Notes under the pieces: model-generated
Database searches by the model: none
What the model saw: only the letters and a program-made list of their open reading frames with translations
Told to the model about the DNA's origin: nothing
Position numbers and translations under genes: made by a program
Origin: Patiria miniata
Lineage: Eukaryota > Echinodermata > Asteroidea > Valvatida > Asterinidae
Reading direction: 5' to 3'
DNA: 64,000 nucleotides
NCBI RefSeq assembly: GCF_015706575.1
Contig: NW_024037073.1
Coordinates: 26,394,622-26,458,621 of the forward strand
Part shown: one piece after another, positions 1 to 13,000 of the stretch
How the letters are laid out: each line of letters begins with the position of its first letter
Numbering within the stretch: the first letter of the stretch is position 1

Positions 1-620
1 CAACTTGGCGATGGGCTGCAGTGTCAGTCCAAACAGAACTTTTGCCTCACTTTTGCACAGGAACGATAGTCCACGTCTACACGCTATCTCCAAAATTAAT
101 TGGAGCATTGAATTGAATTTTGGCCAGATGATTGGTCATGAAAAGACGACAAACTAGACAGAAGATTTCAACGAACTATTGTTTTTATCTCCCTAAACAG
201 TGTCTTGTGTCGCGACACGGAGAACAACTTGGCGATGGGCTGCAGTGTCAGTCCAAACAGAACATTTGCCTCTTTTGCACAGGAACGATAGTCCGCGAGG
301 ACATGCTATCTCCAAAATTAATTTGAGCATTGAATTGAATTTTGGCCAGATGATTGGTCATGAAAAGAAGACAAACTAGACAGAAAATTGAAAGGGAATA
401 TTGTTTTTCTCTTCCTAAACAGTGTCTTGTGTCGCGACATGTAGCAAAACTTGGCGATGGGCTGCAGTGACAGTCCAAACAGAACATTTGCCTCACTTTT
501 GCACAGGAACGAAAGTCCGCGACGACATGCTATCTCAAAAATTAATTGGAGCATTGAATTGAATTGTGGCCAGATGATTGGTCACGAAAAGAAGACAAAC
601 TAGACAGAAAATTTGGAGAA
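1..620. repeat. Tandem repeat, ~224-bp unit, about 2.7 copies
   Basis: The phrase CTTGGCGATGGGCTGCAG recurs near positions 3, 227 and 450. Each copy is followed by the same series: a cytosine-rich stretch ending in GCACAGGAACG, then CCAAAATTAATT, then GGCCAGATGATTGGTCA. Copies differ by scattered substitutions and small indels. The array starts before the window edge, so its true length is unknown. Short reading frames through it have no coding character. Confidence 0.9.
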
Positions 621-756
621 AATATTAGCCTTACAATTTTAGTCAAAATCGGCCAAAAATTGATTTTTCTCAAAATAAGGCAGAAATTCATCTGGATTTT
701 ATCGTAATTTTTCATTTTATCTCATTTTATCTTAATTTTAGAATTTCATCTTTTAC

Positions 757-1330
757 GTACCTCTAGGGCGACTATTAATGGTCGCCTCTAGCGGTGCCTA
801 CTTCTAGGGGCGACTATTGACGGTCGCCTCTAGCGGTACGTACCTCTAGGGGCGACTATTGATGGTCGCCTCCAGCGGTACGTACCTCTAGGGGCGACTA
901 TTGATGGTCGCCTCCAGCGGTACGTACCTCTAGGGGCGACTATTGACGGTCGCCTCTAGCGGTACGTACCTCTAGGGGCGACTATTGATGGTCGCCTCCA
1001 GCGGTACCTTCCCCTAGGGGCGACTATTGATGGTCGCCTCCAGCGGTACGTACCTCTAGGGGCGACTATTGATGGTCGCCTCCAGCGGTACGTACCTCTA
1101 GGGGCGACTATTGATGGTCGCCTCTAGCGGTGCCTACTTCTAGGGGCGACTATTGACGGTCGCCTCTAGCGGTACGTACCTCTAGGGGCGACTATTGATG
1201 GTCGCCTCTAGCGGTGCCTACTTCTAGGGGCGACTATTGACGGTCGCCTCTAGCGGTACGTACCTCTAGGGGCGACTATTGGTGGTCGCCTCTAGCGGTA
1301 CCTACTTCTAGGGGCGACTATTGAGGGGTT
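757..1330. repeat. 42-bp tandem repeat whose unit is a hairpin
   Basis: About 13 head-to-tail copies of a 42-bp unit. Each unit contains GGCGAC, a short AT-rich loop (TATTGATG), then GTCGCC, so it can fold on itself. The junction between units, GGTACGTACC, is a second perfect palindrome. Units differ mainly at a few positions (CCTCTAG or CCTCCAG; GTACGTACCTC or GTGCCTACTTC). Sequence on the left (about 628-700) and right (about 1330-1400) is homologous in the same orientation, so the array sits inside a larger duplicated module. Confidence 0.9.
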
Positions 1331-1589
1331 ATTTTTACATTTTTAGTCGAAATCGTCCACAAATTGACTTTTCTCAAAACAAGGCAGATATTCATTCAGA
1401 TGCAAGAGGAACATCAATCAATACTCTAACCCACATAATTTGGAAGATTTGGGCAAAAATCGTCAATTTTTGGAAAAAATAGTAATTTCTTTGAGAGATT
1501 TAACCTTAATGTTTCTATAGAATTTCCCCTTTAATAGCACGTCTGCCCATCAATCGATTTGGAATGCGTTCTAGGGCCTTTCAGACATC

Positions 1590-2690
1590 TTTCTAGCAAC
1601 TTTCAGAGAATTTATTGAATTGAAATTTCGTATATTATTTAAACTAGATAGATATCAATACAAGCCGAATTCAAGTCAACTTTCATGGAACAAAAATGAC
1701 ACACTCGTTGTGGAGACGATATCTCAAGAAATTTGTTATGTATTGAAGTCAAATTTTATTGAGTGTTTTGTCGTCATAGGTTACACAAACTGTTTGAAAT
1801 TGGAGAAGAATCGTCAAACAATAAAAAAGAATTTTAACCCGAACATGTTAGCGTGTTAAGCGTGAAAAATACAAGGCGAAGTTTACTCAACTTTCATGAC
1901 ACGAGCAACATACTCGGTTTCCAAAAAATAACTCTAGAAACATCTCTTACATTGAATTGAAATTTCATACATTGATTAAACTGGATAGATAACGCAAATC
2001 TGTTGAATTTGGAGGGGAATCAATTAATAATCAATACAATTATTATAACCGAAACAATGTAGCGTGTTCAGCGAAAAAAATGGCAATTTAGTGTCGACTT
2101 TCATGACACGAAAACAACACACTCGTTTCCAGAATATAAGTATCTGCTGCACTGAATTAAAATTTTGACTATTATTTTAACTAGACAGATAATACAAATT
2201 TGTTGAATTCGGAGAGGAATCGTTTATCAATATACAACTATTATAACCGAAACAATGTAGCTAGCGTGTTAAGCGAAAAAAAATATGGTATTTTGAGTAA
2301 ACTTTCATGACATGAAAACAACACGCTCAGTTTCCAGACTAACTCAAGAAGTATCTGCTGCACTGAATTGAAATTTCGAAAATTAATTGAACTAGAAAGA
2401 AAACGCAAATCTGTTGAATTTGAAGAGGAATCATTTATCAATACAATTATTATAATCGAAACAATGTAGCGTGTTAAACACGATAAATAAATTGCATGGC
2501 GAAATAGAGTCAACTTACATTGAACAAAACCAGCAAACTCGTTGTGGAGACGATATCGTATGTAACATTTAATGTACATGTAATAAAAGAAAAGTGTGAT
2601 AAAGTAATAGTGTCATTGGTCGTCAAACAATAAAATAATTTAACCAAAACAATGTAGCGTGTTAAGCGTGAAATATACACAACAAATTTG
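1590..2690. repeat. Degenerate ~200-bp tandem repeat
   Basis: Landmarks recur in the same order near 1842, 2055, 2250, 2460 and 2650: AACAATGTAGCGTGTTAAGC, then ACTTTCATGACA, then an ACACTCG block, then TTGAATTGAAATTTC, then ACTAGATAGATA. Spacing is roughly 195-215 bp and copies are well diverged. No convincing protein reading frame is shared between copies. Confidence 0.75.
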
Positions 2691-2923
2691 AAGATTTGGA
2701 CAAATTGACTGATCTATTGAGAAAAAAAAGTCATTTTGAACCGCTCTCCCCCAAATTTTCGATGCAATGTTCGGTTGAGAAGCACATGGGAAGCACAATA
2801 AGAATGTATTTAAAGGTTCTCTAAGCATCTTCTTTCCTGCAAGTTTTAAGCAATTTCGTTTTTGTTTTTGCCAAAATCGAAAAAAAAATCAAGGAGCCAG
2901 CTTTAGGCCTACAGTAATATTTA

Positions 2924-3315
2924 AATGTTAACAAAAAAAAAAAAACGCTGACTTTTCTCTAAATGGCAAGTATGTACACCTGATAAATACAGGAATCACA
3001 ACAGTGTTCATATTCGTTTGCCTCAGTACTCTGGGCAATTATTCCAGATGATACATATATTCTGATACATGTGTATTGAAACGTTTTACACAACATACAC
3101 AGATGTAAAACAGTATACACAGTTAACAAAAAAAAAAAAACGCTGACTTTTCTCTAAATGGCAAGTATGTACACCTGATAAATACAGGAATCACAACAGT
3201 GTTCATATTCGTTTGCCTCAGTACTCTGGGCAATTATTCCAGATGATACATATATTCTGATACATGTGTATTGAAACGTTTTACACAACATACACAGATG
3301 TAAAACAGTATACAC
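2924..3315. repeat. Recent 195-bp tandem duplication
   Basis: Two nearly identical direct copies, each starting GTTAACAAAAA followed by CGCTGACTTTTCTC and ending GTAAAACAGTATACAC. The main visible difference is the length of the A-run. The near identity marks a young event. The rest of the stretch up to about 3,600 holds nothing I recognise. Confidence 0.9.
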
Positions 3316-3601
3316 TCGTGTTCAATCTAAGATCAAATCTGATTCTTTTCGTTTGAATATAAAAGGTAAAACAATCATATACATGTAAATTCACATCAGC
3401 TGTTGTGTACATACAATGTACATAACGTACAGGGATTTCGGGAATACACTGTCATTTTGAAGCTTACCTTGGGCAAAATAAACAAAACTGTCTGGCAATT
3501 TAAAACGATGAAATTATGTTTGAAAAATAGAGCTCTTACACTTATTTCTATAACTACAGGTACTCATTTACTGCAAGTTGGGTTGCAAAGTGAATATTAT
3601 T

Positions 3602-5697
3602 TTAAAATAGGGACTTCTGTTGCTCGCTGTGCACAAGCCTTGCAAAGAATGACCACGGTTGCATTGGCGAGCTCATGCTGGCATTTGATTGGCCAGCAGC
3701 AGGAGAGGCTGAGCTCTGATTGGGCAGCATATCCACCTCATCAGACTGCGAGGACTGGTACCATGCCTCATCCTCACAGCAACTGTACAACAGATAGGTG
3801 GACTCTGGGGACCTTACCTCTGGGAACTGACTAAATTCAAATCCTTGACGTTGGGATTGGTTTATCATGTTGACATGTTCATAGCCTGGTTTCCGTTGCC
3901 GGTGGTAATTCCGGTGGTAATCATGTTCCCCGTGTTGTAGGTGGGCATAAGAGTGCAGGACAAGTCAAGGGGTACAGACTCTTTGCCGACTTCAAAAGCA
4001 ATGGCCGATGTTGTCCACTACTGGCTCGGAATCACTGACTGTTATTCCACGCAACGCATCAATTCCACTGCTGCTTTTTCGTGGTTGTTTGGAAGATTTT
4101 CATTTCCGTAACGAGTTTAGAGCATGGGGCTGGGTCAAACAATCTTGAGAGTCACCGTCACATTTGTTATTACTGTTGTTGTTGTTTACAATCGCCAGGT
4201 TGGATATTGCAGCACATGATTCATAGCCCCGTCGACTTTGAATGTTGGGCTGGGTTTGTGTCGACTGGCGGTTGAGTTGTTCTTGTGCTTTTTACTTTTC
4301 TCAGCATCCTGCATGTGACGTAGCTTCTTCATGTTAATCACCGCTCCTCTAGATCCATGCCCTGCCCTCCCCTTTCTGTGTTTCTGTCTCGTCTTACATT
4401 TAGCCGGAGGCATGCTTGTTGTAGTCGCTGAGCCTGTAGCAACTCCAGCTGCAGGCGTAGATGCTGAAGCAAGATGCGTTTCTGGATGTCCATAGGAGAC
4501 TTCATAGCTCCTGAAGAATTGACGACACCTGCAGTCAGTGAAGACTGAAGGAGGGATGGTGGAACCTAGACAGAAATAAAAAACAAATTTATAAAAGTTA
4601 AATAAAACAGGTTTTTTCAATTGGCTTGAGAAAAATTTTGAGGCGCAGGGCAGCTTGGGAAGAACAGGCAGGGCTGTTTCAAGGAAGTAACAGGCAGGGC
4701 TATTTCAAGGGAGTAACAGGCAGGGCTATTTCAAGGGAGTAACAGGCAGGGCTGTTTCAAGGGAGTAACAGGCAGGTTGGTCCGCGGTGGTACCGGTACA
4801 GGGATTAACAGGCAGGGTGGTTTGGGGCAGTACAGGGATTAACAGGCAGGGTGGTTTGGGGCAGTACAGGGAGTAACAGGCAGGGTGGTTTGGGGCAGTA
4901 CAGCAATTAACAGGCAGGCTGGTTTGGGGCAGTACAGGGAGTAACAGGCAGGGTGGTTTGGGATAGTACAGGGAGCAACAGGCAGGGTAGTTTGGGGCAG
5001 TACAGGGAGTAACAGGCAGGGTAGTTTGGGGCAGTACAGGGAGTAACAGGCAGGGTAGTTTGGGGCAGTACAGGGAGTAACAGGCAGGGTAGTTTGGGGC
5101 AGTACAGGGAGTAAAGCGAATGCAAAGCAAATTTGACATCATGAAACATTCGCTGCGAAATTTGCCCCGGTCGAATTCGCAGCACGAAAACTTGCCATGA
5201 CGTCAAAGATTTGCAATCGCTTTCGCATGAAGTATGAACTGGGCTTAAAAGGCAGGGCAGTTTGGAGCAGTACAGAGAGTAACAAGCAGGGTGGTTTGGG
5301 GCAGTACATGGGAGTAACAGGCAGGGCAGTTTGGGGTAGTACAGGGAGTAACAGGCAAGGCGGTTTAGGGCGGTACAGCTTTGGGTTATTAACCAAATGC
5401 TTACTTGGTCATACATCCTGCGGCTCATATCAAACTCAGTCAATTGATTTCCACCGACCAATGGCTGAACGGCAGGCGACGTCACAGTCATGACACAAAC
5501 CGGTGGGTTGAGTAACAACTGACAATCTATGGAGTGATAGGACACCAGCTTGCCGGATACCAGTTACAGGCGCTGCTGTTGTCGGGTTGTTCTGGTGAGC
5601 AGACAATCTGAGGAAGGTGCAGTGTTGTAGTAACTGTGCCATGCCTAGCATCACGGTGTTGTTGCAAGTGATGAGGAATTTGTTGTTGCGAGCTTGT
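3602..5697 (-). CDS. Unidentified protein, three C-terminal exons
   Basis: Three minus-strand exons join in frame at conventional splice sites: 5697-5561, 4565-4190 and 3830-3602. Phases agree at both junctions (one base carried over, then two), which supports a real gene. The first exon encodes an uncharged, Leu/His-rich stretch (VMLGMAQLLQHCTFLRL). The second starts STIPPSVFTDCRCRQFF, then becomes Ala/Thr/Ser-rich and finally strongly basic (KCKTRQKHRKGRAG, KKLRHMQDAEKSKKHK), resembling a nuclear-localisation region. The third is acidic and Ser/Gln-rich and ends at a stop codon at 3602. A strong alternative donor (GAG|GTAAGG) just inside the third exon could mean further exons. Upstream exons above 5.7 kb were not recognised. 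The gene lies downstream of ZW10 on the same strand. I do not recognise the family; a nuclear protein is an inference from the basic region. Confidence 0.5.
4650..5390. repeat. 34-bp minisatellite, interrupted
   Basis: About 13 copies of a 34-bp unit built on AACAGGCAGGGTAGTTTGG and GGCAGTACAGGGAGT run from about 4,650 to 5,113; about four more follow from about 5,250 to 5,390. A hairpin element separates the two blocks. The array is intronic in the unidentified minus-strand gene. The Cys/Pro/Leu-rich reading frames through it are a product of the repeat. Confidence 0.9.
5114..5240. mobile_element. Hairpin MITE-like insertion in the minisatellite
   Basis: The insert begins GCGAATGCAAAGCAAATTTG and ends with a near reverse complement (GATTTGCAATCGCTTTCGC). 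TTGACATCATG and CATGACGTCAA pair further in, and GCTGCGAA pairs with TTCGCAGC around the centre. It splits the 34-bp minisatellite, so it arrived after the array expanded or the array expanded around it. No protein is encoded, as expected for a non-autonomous DNA element. Confidence 0.65.
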
Positions 5698-6206
5698 CTA
5701 GAATAAAAACAATTTGAAATGTGCTAACCTGTTATTAGTTGTGATGCAAGGTCCCTAAAGAAAAAGGCCTGCCAAATCTTTTGAGCGACATTCTGCTGGT
5801 AGATTTCACCAAAAAAAGAAAGAAAAGGAATCCCATTGAAGCTCCTGTAAGCCATCGCTACAATGAGATTGTAGAAATGAGGTATTCATTTGCCTTCAAA
5901 TTTGTATTTTATAATATCTTGTGCTTTCTGAAATTTGTTCTCGCATGGTCCTCGCAAGTAAAACACAAAATACACAGTTCTTAAAGGATGTTTGTGTGGA
6001 TGTGTATAATCTACTTTAAATGCTCTTTCCATTTGATATTGTTTTGTAGCCCAATTTGGCGTATTCCAGGCTGTAATGTCCCTTTAATATGCTGTACATA
6101 CAACTGTAGGGTGTGGATAGGCATAAGTTGACGCGGGATGATTTGGCGGTAACAAACGTCCGCTGTGTTATGTAAAATCAAAAGTAGAAACGCAAATATG
6201 AACATT

Positions 6207-6605
6207 TGTCTTCAATCAAACTTCAATCATTGATCCTGATTGGTCGATCCATGGCAACAATGTGGTATTCTTAGTTATCCCGCGAGTGCGAGTGGAACAC
6301 GGAATAATGCAGTGTGTCTGTGTCCCACATGCGGCTGAGTGGTATGTGGGACACAGACGCACTGCATTTTTTTGTGTTCCACGAGCGTGAGCGCGATAAG
6401 AAATTTATCTTTAAGCAAACTTGAGGCACAGTTAGATGAAACACACATGCTGCTGTTCATGTTCGTATGGAATGGCGCGCACATCTTAGAATAGTGCAAT
6501 ATGCGGAATGCAGTATGGACTGTGACCGTGCTACATTATATGTAGCACGACTTGTTGCCATGGATTCACCAATCAGGATTGAGGATTCAAGTTCATTTGA
6601 AGATA
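6207..6605. mobile_element. ~400-bp element with long inverted repeats and nested hairpin
   Basis: The left end (TGTCTTCAATC, then ATCCTGATTGG and ATCCATGGCAACA) reappears inverted at the right end (TGTTGCCATGGAT, then CCAATCAGGAT, then a GAAGATA block). Inside is a second, tighter inverted repeat around 6,290-6,400: GTGGAACAC with GTGTTCCAC, and GTCTGTGTCCCACAT with ATGTGGGACACAGAC. This is a non-autonomous DNA transposon layout. The overlapping reading frames in both strands are palindrome artefacts. Confidence 0.7.
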
Positions 6606-7027
6606 ATATCTCATATACCATGGTCCATATCACACTCTGCCTATCATACGGACCCAACCATCGCTGAGAACAGACAGTTATCTAAAATACTACATCTGTT
6701 AAACAGCTGTGAGTTGGCTTTTGACTTCATGCATATGCTCGGGTACACTACATATATCTGTGCATTACTTTCCCCTGACAGAGCTGGCACTCAGGCACAC
6801 CCTGTGACCTATGGGTTCTATGCATGACAGATTCTACAAACTGCACTTTGAGGGTTGAAAAAGAACAGCTTTTTTTCGTGGTTTTTCAGCATGGAGACAC
6901 AATACATTGAACAGCTCAGTGGAACGATGTTAGCTATAAATTATTAGCCCTTAAATTTGGTCCAGTTCATGAAATGATGGCAAATGATCCTATATGCCTT
7001 GAACTCAGCTTACTTTCCCGGCTGGTC

Positions 7028-10000
7028 CTATCTGATTTTGGCGAGCGCTGTGGCTCGTCTGTCGGTGTTCTGGAAGATGGCCCGTATCAGGCTCTTCACG
7101 TCACTGGCGCTGAACACCATAGCGAGTGGTCCCTGGAATGACGGAGAGAATCACAGCCTCAAATGTTTAAAGAGCAACTAGACAAGAAGAGGAGTTCCCA
7201 ACATAAACAATGTTTTTAATTTTAAAGTTGAGCAAAGAAATTGGCTGGAGCAGGGGTTGAACCTGTGACCTTTGGATTGCCGTTCCGGTGCTCTACCAAC
7301 TGAGCTATCCAGCCCTATGTTGGTGATTTGTCAATGTCTTTGTTCAAGGGGTGCTAGTCAGAAGCCATAATCCCACATATGCCATGTAGCCAGGGATCAC
7401 GCCCTAAGTCACGATGCTAGCAACATTAGCAACGCTGCAAACCTACAAATACCAAACGGGGATCACTCAGACAAGATACAACTTTTACGAATGGGGAACT
7501 GCCAGCATAGGGCTAGATAGTTCAGTTGATCGAGCACTGGAACGACAATCCGGAGGTCATTGGTCCAAACCCCACTCCAGTCAATTTCTTTGTTCAACCT
7601 GAAAGAATTTTCCAGCTTATAATTTGAATCTTATTTGTGTTGTTTCTCACCTTGCCCTCCGCCCACCTGTCAACAATATCTTGCATGCTGGCGTCTAACA
7701 TAAACAGCATCTCGCTGAATGACATCAACTGATCAACGGTACTCTGCACCAAAACTGGTTCCTACGCATCAATCCAAATACGAACAGTCAACCTCCTTTA
7801 CAATAAGGAATACACTTCTACATGGGCGTCGCCAGGATTTTTTCTAGAGGGGGGCAAAATTATTTTTGCCCCAAAATGCTTGTATTTCTCAACACATTCT
7901 CGATTTATCAGTTTTAGAAGGGGGCAGGAACATTTTGCCCCCCCCCCCAACTCATTAAATTTACACAACACTTTGTCTTCGCGCCTCTTTTTCTTTTTTT
8001 TTTTGGCTTTTCCGGGGGGGGGGGGGGGGGGGGCACTAGTGCCCCCCTTGCCCCCCCCCCCCCCCCCCCCCGCGACGCCCATGCACTTCTAGTTGTTTGA
8101 AAAGTGGATTTGTGGACAATTTATGAGCAAATGAAGCATAAGCTTGCAATGGTAATCACGTATCGTTCAAGCAATGCATTATCGGTCGTGTCCATCCTCT
8201 GCAACAATATATACAGAGATCATACACTTTTCTAAGCTATGGAGTAGTCTGCTACACACCTAACAAAAACCACAGTGATTCATTTTTTAATGTGAAATAA
8301 TGCACCTTTCAACGGTAATGTGTGGTTTGCATTCAACAGAATGTGCTTGTTAAAAACAAAAAAAACAACATTTGTGTTTATGTTTGGTATGCACAAAGCA
8401 ACACACTGTGCATTATTCAACACATGATATACATCACTTCGTGGGCCACCTAACATCTTATCAACAAATTCTGCAACAACAAACAAATTAGATTCAGGAA
8501 TTGCTTTCTTACCTCATCTTCTCCTGGTTTGATCAAGTGTGGAATTCTGTCTTGCAGTCCCCAGAGTAACGAATATAACTGCTGCGCATCATCAGCTGAG
8601 ATGTCCTGTCAAGTTGAGCAACAAAAAAAATGTTCTAACCAATTAGTGGCAGTATTCCACAAGGATATCACAGACGAAACAAGTGTGAGTGCACAATAAG
8701 CTCTGGTCACCTTGCATGAACTGATTGTGCATAAAAACAAGCCCGGGCAGCCGTCTCACGTGAAAATCACGAGCTGAAAATTGACCAAAATAAGCCCCCT
8801 AAGTTTCCCATCAATATAGCGGGCTACACACTACGTGACTATTAACATTATTAAGCATTATCTTGCCTCCATTTACAAAATTTTCATAAACAACTTTACA
8901 AAATGTTGCAAACAATTTTGGTTAACTATATCACTGTTTTTGTTTGCGAAAATGTTGTAGTTACATTATATTGGAAACTTAGGGAGCTAGCTTTTGCTCA
9001 ATTTTCCGAGGACAGACATATGCAAAATAGATGCGCATACGCATCGATCGAGACAAACCTCGTTTTCCGATAACTTTCGTCAAGAGTGCATTTACTGACA
9101 ACGGCATGGAATTTTTCAATTTTTGGTCAAAGTTTTTTGGTCAAATTTTGGGGACAGACAGACAGACTGACCAACTGACCACCAAGTGACATGTAGAAGC
9201 TCCTGCCACAGCTTAAAAATAGTCCCTAAGGCATGCTGAGTTAGGAATTTGTTGGCAGCCTATGCACTCCATGCACAAGTACCACCTCCACACTTACGAA
9301 AGGAGAGTTCAGGGAGACCACTGGGAGGGACAATCTAATGCATTGCCAACGGCGCCTGACGCCCATGCCAAGACGCCAGAGGTTTGCACAGAATTCAATC
9401 AGTTGTGTGTTCTTGACGACATACATGCATGAAACAGTCAAATACTTTAGGGATCTTCTCACCTCAAGGGACGAGACTTTCTCCACGATGTGCATGAGTA
9501 CCGTGTTGATGAGTGTAGACATGGCCTTGGTGAAGATGTTACTGGGGAGGATGTCGGTCCAGACTCGCTGGAGGTGACCCAACTGATGGACAACCTGCAT
9601 TGGGATAAAGACAGGGATGAGATTGCCTCTGAAAGATGCATTCCTTTCGAGACCGGTAATGTCTTTCTCTCAGATTCAAAAGGTCTGATTTCAGACAAAA
9701 TCGTGCCTGTTAAAGGCTTAATATACGACATTTGCTTTTGCTGTAATTTTCAGAAATGCAAAATGGAGGATTTCTTTAAAGGATTTGGGAAGATTCCTAG
9801 CCAAAAGGCAGAGGTGAAACTTTACTTTGACTTCATTTTTATCAACAAAATTGAATATTTGAATATTCTTATGTGAAAATCCAAATCCGAGATAAGGCCG
9901 AGTAAAAAAAAACAAAAATAGTTTATCGTCCGAGCCCTTTGAAAAAAATTAAGGAGGCGGGCACCCCCCCCCAAGATGGTTGATTTCCCAAGATGATGAA

Positions 10001-13000
10001 TTGATTGATGCATTTTCTTGTCTCATTAGAAACAAATACATTGACAATACATTTGTAAATTATTTTGTAAATATATGAATAAAAACAACACAACAAAGGA
10101 AGCGAGCAGGAAAAACCTAAGTGGGCTGTGGCAAGAAACTGGTTTATTTTTCACTTGGCCTAAAATTTTGGATTATTGCCGAACCTACTTGTTTAATGGC
10201 CCTCTCACATGCCAAGAAGTTGTCGTCAGTTGCCACTTGGTCAAAGCCCTCAGCACCAGACAGATTCTCCACTAATTGATCTCGCTGAATTCTCTGCAAC
10301 ATAGAAGCGGTAATGCAAATACAGGATCAGGAGAGTTTATTTATTTCGCTTGAATGCGAGTGCAATGCACATTTCACATAACATTCAAAGTGAAATTTGC
10401 TGCAGTTGAAATGTGTTGCAACTTTTGTAATCTGTGGGATGAATACCTGTTGTGATGTCAAAACTTAGGATTGGCGTAGCCAAGAAGGATACACTGGCCT
10501 TAACCCTAACCCTCCAGGGTATTGTGGCTAGAAACCCTGCTAAACGCAGCAACATGCAAGACTTGTCTACAACCCTGCTCAGTGTAGCAAGATCCATCAG
10601 GTTGGCAATCTCAAGGCTAAACTGCCTCAGAGTCTGTGGTCACCAACTGCAGCAGGATACCACTGTGGCATTGCTCAATGGGACTAACTCTCGATTGTTT
10701 CAGAATTGGCCGTTTATGCACTGGTGTTGGTGGCTCAGTGCAGCAAGGTCCCACAGATGTTTGCACCTGATGCACTGTGTTGCATCTGGCAGGGCTAGGG
10801 TTAACAACTGGATAACAGTTTTAGACCAATAAAATCAACTCAGTGCTGAAGTTTAGTCCCACTGAAATATCAGGAGGTACAGTAGAAACCCGACACATCC
10901 AGGCTGTGTTGACTCGGTACAAATGAGAAAACATAGGCTGCTGTTTTTTTACCATTTGAGCCAAGAAACATTCGGATGCCAGCTTCCTGAAGACAGGGAT
11001 GAGGTCGACAAACGTGGACGTGCCGTCACAGAGGGGCGGGGGTAAGGATTGACGATACTGATGGCCTAGAGTCAGCAGGTGATGGGCGATGTACATGCAG
11101 TTGTTGTGGTGGAGAGCGCACACCTGGGGTAGCTTTTGCTGTTTCACAAGAAAAATTTAAAAAAACATAAAAGAAATGTCAAGATTTCTGTTGTGTAAGT
11201 TGAAGACAATATCAACATAACTTTCTTCATTGTTTTCATCCTTGCTTTTGTACACAGGAACTTTTGTTTTTTTGTGCATTTTTTGTTTGTTTTCATTCGA
11301 ATCAATAATATTGCTCAATCATGAAAAGGGTGCATAACAAACTTGTTGACGTTTCAGCTCAGTGGATACTATACATTTCCGGAAAACAGAGAAAATGGTT
11401 GCACAATTTTAGGGGTCTCATAACTGGATTTCATTGCTTACACATGAAAAATATGTGCCAGCGGGCACATTTTCTAAAAGCACCTTCAATGATTATTTTC
11501 TTCTAAATGATACCATGTCAGGCGGAATAGTTTCATAGGTTATTTGGTACCGGTCCTATCTTCACTTGGAGCTAGGATTTTCTAGTTAAAGCGGTAGGTT
11601 GTCAGGTTGGCGTAGCGAGGTAGGTCAAATCTAGCATTAAATCGGTAGGTATGTTTCAGTTTAATTGCAAATGTCCCTATGTGCCATTAACAACCCAAGT
11701 TAGCAATTAGTCGTGTTTGTGCAACAAGGTCGTATCTCCTAAAATGGGCCGTTCGTGAAACACGAGTTTCAGAATGTCAAAAGGTTGTATCTCACTTAAA
11801 AATAACCCTGATGTAACACACAAAGTCAATGGACCTCGAGATACAACGTTTTTACTCGCGCGAGATATGACTTTGCTGCAGAATGGAGTTACGACCTTGT
11901 GAATTCATATTTGGTTATTGTATTTCAAACACGAGTAGAATTTGCTTTTGCAAAATTTGGATCTTCATTGGATCACAGTTGACAGGTTGAGATTTTCAAC
12001 CCGGGTTGAGAGGCTCTAGTTTAAAAAGGCCTTAAGTGACTACTCACGTTCACTTCTGACTATGTTCACTACATGTTCACATTTTCATGACACAGACTTG
12101 GAGGCAGATTTATGTATTAATTTATTTGTTTGAAAACAAACTGGCCAACTTATTTACAAAAATCAATTTGGTGAAAGGATAGTAATGGTACAAAATCTTC
12201 CCATAAAATTTGTCAGTTTCACCACAAAAAGACGTATCGTGTGCACAAAGTCCATAGACGATTTGTCACTCTGTGGTGCACCCGAAAAATTGTAACATCT
12301 GGCATGTTATCATTTTGAAGAAAAACTACACGCTGAAAAAGTCTTCTTTTTTCCCCTAATGGTACATGACTAATTTCTAATACAATCTTTGAGCACCTAT
12401 CTATGCATTTCAGACAAATTGTTTTGAGCAACTATGACATTTAGCAGATGATAATGAAATTCAGTATTACTAAATGACCATTTGAAAAAGTCCAGAAGTT
12501 GACTCACCAGACTATCTCTGTGATATGTGGGTACGACATCACAAAATATCTCAAACATGTTTCGCACTGTGAAGAACAGTTGGATGGCACTGCTAACATA
12601 AAAATATGACATTAGCAAAAATCCTTTACACTATGTAGGTTGAGGTTGAATATATTGTGTACACTGACATTTTTTTCAACACATTTCAATTTGCTTGGAC
12701 AAAAGCACTTTTGGTTTTTCACATGACTTGGGACAAGTGCAGCCAAGTGGTTTGGGTTCGTGACTCATGATCAGAGGGTCAGAGGTTCCAATCCAGCTGC
12801 TGGCCATATGTTGTGTCCTTGGGCAAGCCACTTCACCCCCACTTGCCTCTCTCCACCCAGGAGTATAAATGGGTACCGGCATTAGTTGGGGAGTAACCTG
12901 CAATGAACTAGCATCCCATCCAGTGGGAAACATACATTTTCTCAGTCGTTTCATGCTACTGAAACCGGAGGTAAACACCAGCCTGATGGGCCATATTGGC

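Noticed and set aside
757..1330. CRISPR-like look of regularly spaced palindromic repeats
   Set aside because: There are no unique spacers: the 42-bp units are contiguous and the genome is eukaryotic with introns.
4726..5545. Cys/Pro/Leu-rich protein on the minus strand
   Set aside because: It is a translation of the 34-bp minisatellite and exists in several frames at once.
6457..6667. Overlapping 66-residue ORFs on both strands
   Set aside because: They lie in the inverted repeats of a MITE-like element.
7243..7314. Functional tRNA gene
   Set aside because: C at position 33, a mismatched anticodon stem and a tail shared with a second diverged copy indicate a SINE head.
10497..10520. Telomere-like motif
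   Set aside because: Only two CTAACC units; chance occurrence is likely.
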